DNA of 64,000 bases from Ditylenchus dipsaci. Its lineage: Eukaryota > Nematoda > Chromadorea > Rhabditida > Anguinidae. Both the position numbers and the translations under genes were made by a program. Of this stretch, positions 14,908 through 29,200 are shown piece by piece. Location of the stretch: the NCBI GenBank assembly GCA_004194705.1, contig SADC01000064.1, positions 62,001 to 126,000 on the forward strand, written 5' to 3'. How positions within the stretch are numbered: position 1 is the stretch's first letter; each line of letters starts with the position of its first letter. The notes under the pieces were generated by a model. The model was given only the letters and a program-made list of their open reading frames with translations. It was not told where the DNA came from and made no database searches.

Positions 14908-17235
14908 TCAAAGAATCAGTATCTTCATTAGGGCTTTTTTGTCAGAGCCTTGAATGTTGGAGGATGAATTTTCGATCCATTTAACAAACTCAGCGTCATC
15001 ATTGCCACTACCGTTGAAAGTGGGTTGACCAGTTGTGCTTCCAGAACTAAAAGAGATTTCTGGTTGTAGCGGAGGGTGTTGCAATCCACTGATGGTGCTC
15101 GCAGTCATTTCTAGTCTGGATGTGTGGAACTCATGCTCATCGTAATGAAGTTGTTTGGTATCCTGGTAGGTAAAAATATATTACATCAATGTAAAAAAAA
15201 TTAATTTTGATATTAGTCGATTTCAATAGTAGGTATTAACTATTATATAGCTAATTATGCTTTATTTTAATGCAGTCAACTATGATGTGTCTAGCTGCGA
15301 CGAGGTGAATTTTTTAAACTACCATATTTTCTGTTATAATTTGTTAACACATAAAAAATCTGGACGTGGTGCGTTAAGAATGGCCTTTACTTTAGAACCT
15401 TAGTCAAAAAGGAGGGGTAGGGGCTATATACCAGTTAACTGTTTAATCGCTTCTGAGATTTTATTTACTTTTAAAGTGTAAAGTAATTACCTTGCCGAAA
15501 ACTCTGATAAAAGATCTTTCATTTCCGCCGATGTCGGTCTTCTTGGGTCCAAAGTTGAACTGAATTTAATTAAAAACTTTTTAAACTTCAACAACTATAG
15601 CAAAATTACCTTTTCCTTGGATCATCATCTCCCAAATAAATAGAATTTCTGTTGGAACTTGAAGTATGCAATTCTAGCGTATGGCTTCTCATCAATTCGT
15701 TGGATGGGTTAGAGGGCGGAGAGTACATAGGCAAACCTTCATTGCTACCCTTAAAACAATTGAAAAATTGAAATGATTTTGAAGCACCAAATAACCTGCT
15801 GGAAACTAGTCAGTTGGTTGGGAGGCGCAAGCTGGGCATGGAAGTTAATTTTTTCAACCTGTTATATGTGATTTAGACATATTTATTTTTAATTTTGCTA
15901 GTTCACAAACCCATTCAATCATTTTAAAGTTATTCTCTGCTGAAAACAAGTATTCTGCTCCATCTGATGAGTTCAGTCTGAATAACTTGCTTTATAATAA
16001 ATATTTCGAATCCAAATAAAAATTAACAAAAAATTAGATTACTACAGTCTACTCCCTCCATAGTGCATACCCAAGGGATCGGCGCCAGGTGTGCCCTATG
16101 GCGGGGGTCGTTACCATAATTTTATATGGTGGCCAACCAAATAAATCGGAACCGGGTGTACACTATGGCTAGGGTGTGCACTATGGAGGGAGTTGAGTGT
16201 AATAAAAAAATTAAACAATGAAAATATTTGATAGCTACTTGGCGTAAATTTAGTAAAATGACAAAATGTAACTGCTATGTATTCTAAAATGTTGTCGTGG
16301 AGTTATAAATTAAAAGTTGGATTGTCAAAATATGGCTCCAAAAATAGACTTCAAAAATAAATAATTAGGTTTGTCTTCTTTTGAATTTTTTCTTTTGTGG
16401 AGAAGACGTTTTTCAGAGGAAAAATACAGTAACCAATTTACAGGGATATTAATAAAATTATAACCATATTAATAATAACTTATTTTAGAGTCAAGCAAAT
16501 TACTAGTTAACTGTTTCACAGTCAACTACAAAGACAGCTCATCATTTTACACAAAAAATATGTAAATTATTTGGCTTACTTGAATGTGTGCTTTTTCTTT
16601 ACGTAGTCGGGATAAATTCCACACCTTAAATATAATATAGAGTAATCTAATGTTTTAATAAAAAAGGAAAAATCGCTCACATGGCATTGCGAATATATAC
16701 AGGAGGGGCTGCGGCAACGTTGTCCATGAAACTTTCTTCGTCTGAAATATTTTCTATAAAAAATTCGTTTTTCAAATCCTAAAAATCAAGCAACCTTTGA
16801 AGAAACAAAGTAGTTGACCACACAAAATAGCGTAGTAGTTTTTCCAGGAGCGGAATGTTGCTTTTTTGCCACCTCCTTGTAGCTCCTGTTTCCGGTCTAT
16901 GTATCTAATATTAAAGACTTTTTTCTAAAATTTGAATTCTTTCACCGAAATTTTTACCCATGCATATCAATAGACTTCAGATCATCCCACTGCCTCATTT
17001 TTTTAATGCTCTGGGCTCTTCGAGTGGTAAATCCGGGAATTTTGCCGGAAGGAACTCGTTTTATCATTTGCCTTTCAGAGGTCAAAGGTGTATCAATCAC
17101 TTGACTAATCGGTCTGGAAGAGGTTGCAGAAGGTGGTTGGGCGGTGGATTGAATTTGCTCCTGTTGCAAACTGGTAGAAGAGGCACGGTTGCGGACTCTA
17201 GGTAAGGTAGTCGAGGCAAGAAAGTCGGCATTTTC
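14908..17235 (-). CDS. Beta-heavy spectrin exons 72-80: PH domain and C-terminal tail
   Basis: Exons: 17235-16958, 16904-16795, 16741-16681, 16624-16580, 15977-15911, 15858-15796, 15749-15610, 15559-15491, 15162-14908. After a Ser/Thr/Pro/Gln-rich linker the PH domain runs from about residue 3733 to 3842: [11 protein letters not shown], then [40 protein letters not shown] and the closing helix [14 protein letters not shown] with its invariant Trp. In this family the PH domain binds membrane phosphoinositides. The tail (about 160 residues) is low-complexity and ends [10 protein letters not shown]. One base is missing near 15611-15614 at an exon end; adding it turns the next exon into [17 protein letters not shown] and keeps the last exon open to the stop. 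Confidence 0.93.
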
Positions 17236-20200
17236 CTAGAAAGCTTCTGTTAGAAATTTTGTGGTTATCAAAGAGTAAAGAAAATTTTGATCTTACTATA
17301 TAAATTTTGACAATTAAAATATAAAAAGTTCAAAAAATGGAACAAAAATTGTACTAAAATATACATGATACAATAAAGACTGCAAGTTTAGATTCTTCAA
17401 AAATTTTAAATTTCAATTAAATAATCCGAAAATTATTACTTGGGATGGAGTCCTTTTCATTAGTGAAATTTCTTGCGTTTTTCTGCGCTCCCTTTCTTGG
17501 CGTTTCTCTTGCAAGATTTTCTTCTTTTCTAGAGTCTTGATTTGTTGAGTGTCTCGGCGATTGGGCTCTACAGCCGCTCCAATTGAACTAGCACCACCTA
17601 AGCCACTTTCTCGGCGACGAAGCGCCATACCTCCATCTATGCCATTTTCAACAACTCGTTCTTCAGAACGCATTTTAGCATAAGATTGCTCTAGTTTGGT
17701 CAATCTTTTAAGAGCCTGTAAAAATCTTCAATAGGCTACACAAGGACAACTAAGCAAACCTCAAAGTGAGGGGATTGCGCATTAAGAGTTGCTAGGAAGT
17801 CATCGAAATGACGAATTAAGTCTTCTACGTTCTCCACACTCTCAACAGTATACCTAGAAAAAATATATAAAAATCAAGCAAAAGCCGTATTCCTCTTAAA
17901 GTTTTAGCTAACTAATGTTTGCTCAAAATTTTAACAAGCAAGTTAGAATTACTGATCCAGCAATTTTTATATTAAAACAAATTTACATTAAAACAAACCA
18001 ATCTTCTGTTAAATACTGTTCTCGTTCCGCCAGCCAATTCTCGAGAAATTCAGCGTTGTAGAGCCACTTCTGGACATCCTCATTTTCTTCGTAGACCTGT
18101 TTAACAGTTAATTTTAATAGTTATACGAAAAAAACTGTTTATTTTACCTGTTGTCTTCTGTGCCAAACCTCGTACAGCTGGGTAAATCCAAGTTCTAAAT
18201 CCTCTATTTTTTTGCCAATCTCCTGACTAAGCGCATTTCCTGACTGAATCTAAACAAAAAAAAATAAATAAAATTTTTAGCATTTTATGGCATTTAGTTA
18301 AACAACATAAAATCACGGGATCTAACTCAAATTTTTGATTTTGAAATAATACGTTGTTTGAAATAACCACTAATCATTAATTGACAAAACCACAACCTAT
18401 TGACTTATGAGTATGATGCCTTACCATTTTTCTTCCAGAAAGCACAAAAGCATCTTTTTGAGGCTCATGAGATTTGATTTCTATCCGGTACTCTCCATGC
18501 CTTACACTCAACTCTTCACAGCCAACCACATTGCGAGGCAATGCCTCACCAGTTATGCACACATACATTTGGTAGATCCACGCCATCAAGTCGCGATAGT
18601 TCTGAAATTGTTAACAAGATTGTTTATAGTTATCCATTGTTTAAATCTATCCTTTAATAGTCTAGAATTGCAATTTTCAATGTAAAAAAATTAAAAAAGC
18701 ATTTGCCTGGAAGTAAGCTTGATTGTTTTGAGCCTGAGCTAGCCTCTCGGAAAACTTTCTGCCACCGTCTTGCACATCTTTCAATTGTTCAATGAGCTCA
18801 CTTCGACGAACCTTAATTTTTTTATTTAATACATAAGTATAACTTGTAACTACTGTCAGAAAATTATTTTTGCCCAATCTTAATCCAAAAATATAAATCC
18901 AATAAATCCTTTTTAAAATAGAAAAATCTAGATTTTGTTTAAAAACAGTTAATTTCAATAATTATTAATACGTCAAAAAAGCTAAAATACTATAGAATGG
19001 TTTTAGAAAATTCCTTGGCAGACTTTTGAGCATTTATTTGATGAGTAAATTTTTTCATAAAGACAAACAAAAAATTTTGTTTTGTAGTCATACATCTCTT
19101 TTTTTCAAATGGTATATAAAACAAAGCAAAATAATCAGCATTTGACTCTGAACACTTGTGAGGTTACTTTGCTCAGTTGACAAGCATTTTCACTACTTTG
19201 ATTGGTCAAAATGTAAAATCGTGGGTTAAGACCTTGATAACATCTTAGCACCATGTTGTAGCGCAGCTGAAGACCTAGGTAACCTATCTTACAGAATGAT
19301 TTTTCAAAACGTAAGTGTTAAGATATGACCTCCTGCGAAAAAATTCTCTAAAAAATGACAAAAATCCGAAAATTTGGAAAAGGTTGGGTTTTTTGTCATT
19401 TTTAAAGAATTTTTTTTCAGAAGGCCATATCTGAACACTTACGTTTTAAAAAATCATTCTGTAAGGTAGGCTACGTAGGTCTTGAGTTGCGCTACAACAT
19501 GCTGCTAAGATGTTGTTATTAAATGGTGAAAATGCTTGTCAACTTCTCAAAATGACTTGACAAGAGTTTCGAGTCAAATGCTGATTATTCTATAACTATC
19601 ATGCTATGTTTTATATAGAATTAAAAAAAAGAGATGTAGGACTACAAAATGACATGAATTTTTTTCATGAAATAAGTTTCCTAATTATATAAATGCTCAA
19701 AAGTCTCGCAAGGAATTTTCTAACACCAGTTACTACCAGCAAACCTCAATGTGTTCTTGTGTTCGCGGAAATAGTTGAATGATTCGGTCAGCTTCTTTAC
19801 AAATTTCGGTGCTTTGTTTTTCCATCACCTAAAACCAACACTTCTAACTTAAACCAACTAAATAAATAAATTAAACAAACATAAAGAGCATGAAGGAAAT
19901 CGTCGTGCTTTTGTATGAAACCTTTGACTACAGCCACATCCACACTAGTCAAATCTTCATTTTCCAATGCGACAATGTAGGCCTCTTTTCAGCCAACCGG
20001 TTTAACATTTCGTCAGCTTTGGAGTCAAAGTTGTGAATGTTTTTCCGTCCATCAGGGCTTGTTGTCTGTCATTAGCTGCTTCGTTGACTTCTCGCCACAA
20101 ATGACTTAGATCACTGGCTTTAGCTCGGATGGACCCTGCGTTTGGATGATTACTCCGTAAGAGTTCTTCCTGAATGAAGTGCTTAAGACATGCCTTTTTG

Positions 20201-23200
20201 TTACACAAAAAATAAAAACCTGGAATTTCATGACAGCCGCAACTCTGTCACCTGCAGAAGATAATTCACGCATTATCTGCTCAAATTGTTCAGTCAGTTG
20301 AATGCAATCTTCTAGGTCCGAGCCATAATTCTCGTTTTCAGTGAGGTGCTAAAAATATCTTTCGTTAACATAAATGTTGTTTGGATGATCATTATTTAGT
20401 TTCAATGAGATTATTACCAAAGTTTATAAAGTTAATGTCAACTTTCCAATATTCAAAAATTATTAGTCCCTTAAAGGACCATAGCCGTCGCCGACAACGA
20501 GAATTTCAAATGTTTGAATTCGCGCGGACAGTTCTCTTTCGTCTCGCACTGTACTCTTTTGACTTGCTTCGAATGACTCAAAAGAGTACAATTAAGACGA
20601 AAGAGAACTGTCCCGCGCGAATTCAAACATTTGAAATTCTAACTCAACACGAATAATTTCAAAAATAATTTAAAAAAGGTAAAAACAAACCAAATTATGG
20701 TTTGAAATTCCTGGAATGCTTGTCTGCAATTTTTTAAACGTGAATTTTGGTGTTGTTATTGCTATAAGTTTGCTATAAGTTGTTATTGGTGTTGTTATTC
20801 CTACACGAATCATATAATTACCTACAGTAAATAGCTGATATAGTTATCTTTGAGGATATATTGCCAAAAAGTGTGTTAGACCATAGGCGGGAACGAACTG
20901 TTTAAGGTCGACTGTAATGAACATAAATGGTTGCTGACCAGCTGCCACTAAACAGCATTGCAGTCGTGATAAGGGTGCTCATTCTTTAGAGCAGTTTGTA
21001 GTTAACTTGGTAAAAAATAAACCATCTTGAAGTTAACTCGCATCAAATATTAACTACAGAAAGTGAGCTCATAGTTGATGTAAAAATTTTATTTCAAAGA
21101 CACTCATACCAGAAAACTTCTTGTACCGAAACTTATAATTAAATTACCTTTTCTCCTTCATCCAAACAATCAGATCGTCCACTTGTCGCACAAAAGCGTA
21201 ATATCTGCTAGCATCTATTAGCTGAGCTCTTCTTCGACTACTCTCTCTGACAAGTGTTTCAAATAATTCTTCTAATTTGACTTGTCGGTTGGTCAGTTGA
21301 TGAGAGTCAAAGTGCTGGGCTGAGGTCATTTCCTACAAAAAATGAAAGTTTTTTGATATTCTTGTATTTTTTAGAAAGCAACCTGGCACATTTTGTTCAA
21401 CTTCTTGATCTGATCGGCAAAGTTATCGATTTCTTGTTCCAGTGAAACCAATCGTCGCAAATGAGCCTCCGCTGAGCTTTGGTTGAAGCCGGCGTCTTGG
21501 TTGGCGACTAGGGGCAACAACTTAAAAATAAGACTAACTTAGTTTGAGCGTTAGATATAAGTTGAAAAATATTAGTCTGTGGAGATATATATTTTACCTC
21601 ACGCATCCACTGCTCCGCTTCACTTGCTTCGGCATAGTACACTTGTGATAGCAGGGATTCAGCTGAAAATATGCAAGTATATAATAACTATGGCGAAATA
21701 AATTATGAAGATGCCATCATAAAAAATCTACCTAGCCGAGCAGCTCTAATCTCACTCAGCTTCTCTATAAAATTGAATTCGGAGCTCAATTTTTCTAGCC
21801 TTGCGCTTATTTCCCCACGTTCAGATGCTGTTCTTCCATCGCTTTTCCAGCATTGATCAGTTCATTGATAGCAGGCTTCCTCGAGTGAATCTCTTGTTCA
21901 AGTATTTGATGTTTTTTGCCCAGTGATTGAGCTGAATGTAGTGAGCGCCCGTAATCTATACTTTCTAGCTGGGGATTTTGTCATTGATCCAAGCTAGTTG
22001 TTCATCCACTTCTGAGGTCCAGAAAAAGAATTTAAGACTGTCGTTGAGGTTTTCGCTGCGAATTTGGCACGGTTCGCTAAAAGTATTTTGAATCCTGTAT
22101 AATATTTGCATTTTCGATCAAAAATTTACCGCAGGCCCTCAAATCTTTGAAGAATATTTTCAGATTGTGCCAATTGGTCGTTGAAGTTTTCGTTTTCACT
22201 GCTCTAAAACATTAAATAAGTAAGTCTTAATATTTAATTGTGTTTTTTACTGTCGTTCTATTTATTATGCTGACTTTAATACAGTTAAATAGCTAATTTG
22301 TTTACTATTAAAGTCAACGCTCGATATAACGAACCTCCAAAAGTTCGATCCTTCGTTACCTAATTTTACCTACTTTTATCTAAACCCGATTTTTAAAGTC
22401 TCTTGTCGATTCTGATTCCTCAGGTTAGTCCGAAAAACGCAAGGATTACGCCTTTTTTTATCGTTTCTTAGAAACACAATTATATTGCTTTTTAGACCAG
22501 AAACGCTCGATGTAACGAATTTTTGTTAAAAAAAGGTTCGTTAAATTGAGTGCTGTGGGTCAAAATCGTGTTATCGTGTTTCTGAGAAACGACCGGCATA
22601 ATTGTAACCTTGTGATGTTGTAGACTGGACTCATAGATCAGAATTGACAGAAGACCCATAAAAAGCGTTGGATCTTATGCGAGAAGAACTTGAGGGGGCT
22701 TAGTTATCAAGCGTAACTGAATTATACAGTTTGCCGTCGTGCGGTCACAGCTACTGCGGTTTCAAGAAATTCACCGGATACTTTATTGTGTAGACAATAA
22801 TCAATTTTTCTCGGAGACAATTGTTTTGGTGTATAATATCACAAAAAGGCGATTTTCGCTTGGCCACCCCCTCTCCTTGTGGTTTCGGTCCAGGTCTATG
22901 GATGGCGTCTGGATGGGCAGTTTAGAATATAGCCAGATAACTAACAGTAAATTTGAGTTTTTTGGACTTCTTTACAGTGTCTTCAACCAAAGTACGCTTC
23001 GTTTCAATACCAGTCAAAAGTTCGTTGTGTTTGTTTATAAGGTTTTCCACTGATTGAATGTCTTCTCCTAAAATAAAAAAAGATAATTTTAACATTTTTT
23101 TGATGATGTGAAAGACCAAATACCGTGGTCGTTGGTGGCTAAGCCGTGCTCAACATGATCAAGCCACTTTTCTAGCTCGTCTAGTTTTCTGCAAATAGCA

Positions 23201-26200
23201 GTTTTTTTTTGACTGTTACACTGTTAGTATAATTATTCCATTTAAAAATTACCTGACAGCTGGTATGCCTCATAAAACTCTTTCAGAAGCTTTGCTTTTT
23301 GGAAGATTTTCTAAATATATTGTTTTGAGATACATAAGTTACTTGAAAAAAATTCAGATACGTTTTGAGTTCTTTCCATCCATTTACTACCTGTAAATGC
23401 TTACAAATGTTTTATTTATTCAAAGTGTCAAGAAATTGTTTTCGAAAACGGTGATTTTTTGAACACATGGAATGTTGAGTAACTTTAAATGGCTATATAA
23501 AGAAAAAAAATTAAAATTTCCTCACAATTGTTTATATTATACGACAGATTCTTTGAAAAAGAATTGCTAATACTTTTGTGTATATTGGCACATTTTCTTA
23601 AAAACTCTTTCTGTTACAAATATTTAGTAACTTTTTTTAAATGTTAATCTATTATATATAACATACTTCATTTAGCTGGGCTCCACTCTCTCTTTATCAA
23701 AATGATTTTCAGCTATTAGTTTTTCTCCATCCTCTTGGACAGCTTGTACCCTGTCCTCACTGACTTGCAGCTCGGCATCAAATGCCAAGTGTTTTTGTAA
23801 CTTGGAGCGTCTAAAATTCATTAGGTAAAAAGTTAGTCATAGCCTGGCTTATTTACAAATTAGTAGGGTCAATGAAGCCATCGTCGTAAGCCAGCTGGAG
23901 CTTCGCATTCATCCTAAAAATTGAATTTTTAAGTATTTAAAAAAAATTAATCAAAAGGCTCACCACATGATGACTTCCCGCACTCTCTGATGAAATCATG
24001 CAGCTAAATATTTTAAATAATTAAAAGAGTACATTGTTATAAGCAAGCTATGTAAAAGATTGATTGAAAGTTGCCCGATTGAACAACTGAGTGGGTATCA
24101 TCGCATACAGCCGTAATTTTGAAATTCTTCACCTTTCTGGCTTCATCTAAGTGCTGTCGCTTGGAATTGCAATTTTCAAGAAGAGTAGCATGCCTTTGGA
24201 CAATTTGCTCATATCTTTCCCGTATTTTCTCTACGTGTGTTCATTCGACTCGGAGAGTATGGCAGCCCCTGCTTTTAGCTGCTCCATTTTGTCACTTTGA
24301 CCAATAAGTGTTTGTGTGAAATTTTCGTGTTTTCGAATCAAGGATTCTGCGGAGTTTACTGAGTCACCCACCTTAATAATTTTTAATTGATATTTACTTT
24401 GGCTAAAAAGATCAAGCGAAACCAACATTGTATTGGTTAACGAAGTTTTCTTTCTGAGACAGCCATGATTCTATTTGTTGAATCTGTAAAAATGAATATT
24501 GAAAAATCGATGTACCGTAATTACTCTAGGTATAGACCCTTCCCCCCCTAAATTCAAAATCATGTTTTTGGCATTGTGTTTTTGACTCACTTGTGAAGAC
24601 TATTTTCAGGGAATCAACCATCAATTTGTACCTAATTTTATCGGCTTAATTGTCTAACAAAAGCATTCTTAAAAAACTAGTTCGAAACACAGTGCCAAAA
24701 ACGATTTTGAATAGGGGAGGATTTATAAGGATTTTTCACAAAAACCTGAGAATTCAATGTTTGAAGTTGCAGTAGTTTTTGCAGATTGTTATTCTCGGCT
24801 TCCCATGTTTGCCTGATCTGGTGTTCGATGTTTGAAGCCGTCTGTGGACTCTTTGAATTTCAGCTTTGTGCTCAGCCTGTTCCGAAGAGATTTTTTGTCC
24901 ATATTCTCTTAACGTTTTAAGATCTTCATTGCGCGAATCGATCTCGGCTAGACATTCATCATGGGCCTTCAACAGATTTTTTGCATCAACAACATTTCGT
25001 GGGTGAACGTAACTAAAAAGTTATTGAAGACTTTCTATTGAAGACAATACTATTTTAAGCGTACCTGGTCATTTTTGTGCGAATCGCAATAGCCCAATTG
25101 TCCAGTTTTTTCACAGAGTCAAAGTATCTAAAAAATTATTTTGTGAATTACCAAAAATTGCTGAAGTAAATTTGAAAACTACTTTTGCAGATTGTAGGAT
25201 TGTTGCAATTTAAGCCTAAATTTTCATAAAAGAATTCAATAATTTTCATAAATGTATACTTATAGGGTTGGCGAAGGATCGGATTCTTCGATTCGAAGGA
25301 TCGAAAAGTCGATTGGAGTCGAAAATTTCGAAGGATCGGATCGAAAGTCGTTTTTTCGAAGAATTGACTCGGATCGAAAGTCGAAAATCGGAATTTTCCG
25401 AGTTTTCGACTGAAAAAGTCGAAAACGAAGAATCGCTTCGCCAACCCTATATATTTAGTAAAAGGCAACTATTTTTGGTTTATGAACAATTTTCGCGGCA
25501 TTATTCAAAGTAGTTTTATATAAACATTTTTCAATTGTTTCTGATACATCGTAATGTTTCCATAGCCCTTTTTCTGGAACTTCCAACAAGCTATTGTTTG
25601 TTTATCAATGATAAAAGTACAGGGTGCAAAAGTTTGAAGAAGAGGTGCAAAAATGGACAGTTTATGGTGTTATATTCATCACTTTAAGTGATCAATCGTT
25701 TATTGAATTGTTAGCGTCCCGAAAACATCTTATCACCATGTTGTAGCACAGCTCAAGAGCTACAAAACCCGTGTTACTTCTTTTTTTTAATCTGAGTTTT
25801 CAGATACACTCAAAACTCCCATTAACATACACCCTTGGACCGGGACTTGCCGTATGTCAATGAGAGGTGTATGTTAATGGGGGAGTATGTTAATGAGAGA
25901 GCCAGATTCCATAATTTAGCTGAGCGTATGTTAATAGGAGAGTCCGTTTAATTTCAAGGCCACATTTCGGGACACACTATACAGTCAATTACGGAACACA
26001 CTTCTCAGTCGATTTCGAAACACGCCCCTCAGTTATAAAACTGCTCTTTAAATTAAATGTCATCGTCAAAATTTGAATTCCTTTAGGGACAAAAATTATT
26101 CAAAAATCTAATTTTTCCTTAATTTGAATAATTTTTATCTCGAGAGGAATTCGAATTTTGACGATAACATTTTATTTTAAATAGCAGTCTTATAAGCAAA

Positions 26201-29200
26201 TTTACCATGCTGAACACGAATCCGGCGGCTAAATTGCGTGTTGGTCTAGTGAGAAACAAGTTTCACGGTTTTGAATAATTGTCAGTTTTTTTGAAACTGT
26301 CACTTAACACTGTGAAAACTTTATTTTGTTCAACTTTAAAGCATTTTTTGGTGCAGTTTTAGTTGCTCTTTCAAATGATATGTGGCTTTTGCTGAACAAA
26401 CGGCTCTATCATACCTAATTTTGCACTTTTAAGTAAAAAAACTTTTTGAAAAAATGACACAATTTTTTCTTTAGGCAAAAAATTTCACATTCAGTTATCA
26501 TAAATACCTGAAAAATATGTCGTTAGAAAGCTTAGTTTCTGCGCTATCTGACGAGCCATCGAAGTCATGCAGGTGTGTATAAAATGTTCGAGTACCAACT
26601 GATTTTATAAACATACCCAAGTCACGTTTGAGGCTATTCAGAATTCGGTCAGAACATCGAGCCAAACGGCCTTTTTTGAAAAACGGTTCGCAGATTCGGA
26701 TTCTCCGTGAAATTTTACACCAGAATGTGAAGGTCTCACAGGCGGTCATTCTCGTGTTAATAAGTACCTTCTAGAGTGAGCCAGTTGAGCTAACTGGTGC
26801 CAGCTGATTTCCAACTTTTGCAGTGAAGAGATAATAGAATCTCTCAGTGGTGGATCTTTGGACAACAACTTTTTGGCTTCATTATCATGATCATTTAGCT
26901 TTCGATGGATTGCTGACTGAAACAATATTATACAGTAATCTTTAAAACTAACATTATCAATATTTTTCAGCTATTTATTAAATCAATCAGCCTACCATGT
27001 CCCTTTCAATAGTATCTTGCTTGCGAAGCAATTGCTCCACACTGGCCAATTTTTTTCCGAAATCATCTGATGACAATAATCCAGCCTAAATTTATAAAAG
27101 ATTTACTATAAATGAAATTGAATTTGAAAAATACTTTTTCTTGTATTCTGCCATTGGTGTCATCGACTTCACTGTTAAATTGGTGGACCTTAATATTTTT
27201 TATTTCAGTATGTTTAAATATTAATCAAATCTAAATATTACTTCCAGAGCATCTTCCAACATTTTGCGATACTCATCCATCCGACCTTGGAAAAGTGCCC
27301 ACCTTTAAAATCGCAATTTTGACTATTTAAAAAAAATTAAATTGAACTCACGCTTCATTGACTTCCTTCAGCTTGCTTAAAACCTCATTGGAAGTTGCTG
27401 TTTGACTCTGGTTTCCAGTTGCTCCAGCAATTAGCTTTTTACCTAGTACATTAACTTCCTAAACCAAACATTTTTCGATTTAGATCTCTGTGGATTATTT
27501 ATTATTGCCTGGATAGAAGTGTTGTCAATACTTTGATCGTCAATCAGCAATTTGTCTAATAGAGATTTTGCATGCTCGTGATCCTTAAAAAGCTAAGTTT
27601 TTTAATCTTATAATACAAAGATGCAAAGTAATTTTGCAAAAAAACAATTTCAGAATAGAGTTATTCTGTCAAAACTACAGCGCCGTGTAACTTTCTATAC
27701 AAAAATTGTGCTTTTTGCAACTTTTTTAAAAATTCTATTGTAACAAAATTAGTATTTTTAATTTTACCTTTCCCATATCCTGCGCAGTGAGCATTAATTG
27801 CTTATCCCTGATCCACTGCAAGATCCTGTCTGTGTTTTGGTGAAAATCAAACAGGTCTTTAGCTTCCTTGAGTGCTGCATTCAAATGTTTGGCCATCGTG
27901 TTTAATTCAGACCACTTTTGGAATACTGACTGAGCCTTTTCCAAAGACTGAACAGGGACAGAAAATTGGGGGTCCAATGTCTTTTGTTGACATTTCAGAC
28001 TGTCCTGTTGATTGCGCAGTGCGTGAATTTTGTATGAATTGGTAGATAGTTCACTTTCTAGCACTTGGTGTTTCTTTAACTGCTCCATTTTTCTTCCAAT
28101 GATAAAGATTTTTGTTCGCCATCAAGCTGGTTTCTGAAACTAATAATACCATATTTTTTTTGATGAGGCAGCATGCTCTAACAAAACAGCTCCCCCTATT
28201 TTTGACTAAGATTTCTGAGTTACCGTATTTCCTCTAATAAGAACCCATGGTAGCTTATTTTTCAAACCCTCAAAAAAATTATGGAGTCCATCTCGAAAAT
28301 TTTGAGTGCTCAACCAAATCTAAAACGCGGAATCAGTAGAGCTCGTGTGTGTTAAGGCCCATTGCAAGCGCTTATTAGAGAAAATACGGTAAGGCCATTT
28401 TTGATTGACAATTTTCAGATATTTAAAGGTTTGAAAATTAAAGCTATTAGAGGAAATACAGTAGTTAACGATTTAATATTTTTTATGATTTTCCTCGGAT
28501 ACTTTGTATCATTAAGGTTTTATGGGCCGTACGCCGTTTTTAGATTAAAACTAATATATTTGGCTTTTAAGAACTTGCCTGAGACGTTTGCCCTTGTCAT
28601 TTATCCATGAATCCATTTCAGCCACCTCACTTTCAAAACGAGCCGAAACTAGAGTGAATTCTAATCGACGACGGAACTCGTCCAATTGCGCGCCAAGTTT
28701 ATTTAGCTCATTGAGTACCTAAAATTTTTATTCACCTTGTTTTAAATTACATCTAGCTCGCAGTATAAAAAGTCTAAAATGTTACCTTAGTATTCCAATT
28801 GTCAATGTTAGGAGCTTCCATGTGTTTCTTTTCAATGAGCTGTAGGGCCAATGAATTCAAGGCCGAAACTCTCTCTTCTAGCTGGGTCAGAGCTTTTGTA
28901 AAAGTGTCGAATTTCCTGATTTGAGATTCTACCTTAAGTAGATATCAAAATCGATAATTTTAAGATTTTTCAAAGTAAAGTTTTGAGAGAAATTTTTTAT
29001 TTCAATTCCCCTTTTTACTCATAGTAACATAGTTAAATATTTGTGTTCTGCTAACTTTAAAAAGCAAACCTCTTCCACAGATCCACCAATCACACAAGCG
29101 TTTAAGGTTCTTCCTCTGGTTTCAATAGCTGCGATAATCTGTTTAGCCTCACGTTCAAATCCATGCCAATCCACTATTTGGTCCACCCACTCATTCCTTA

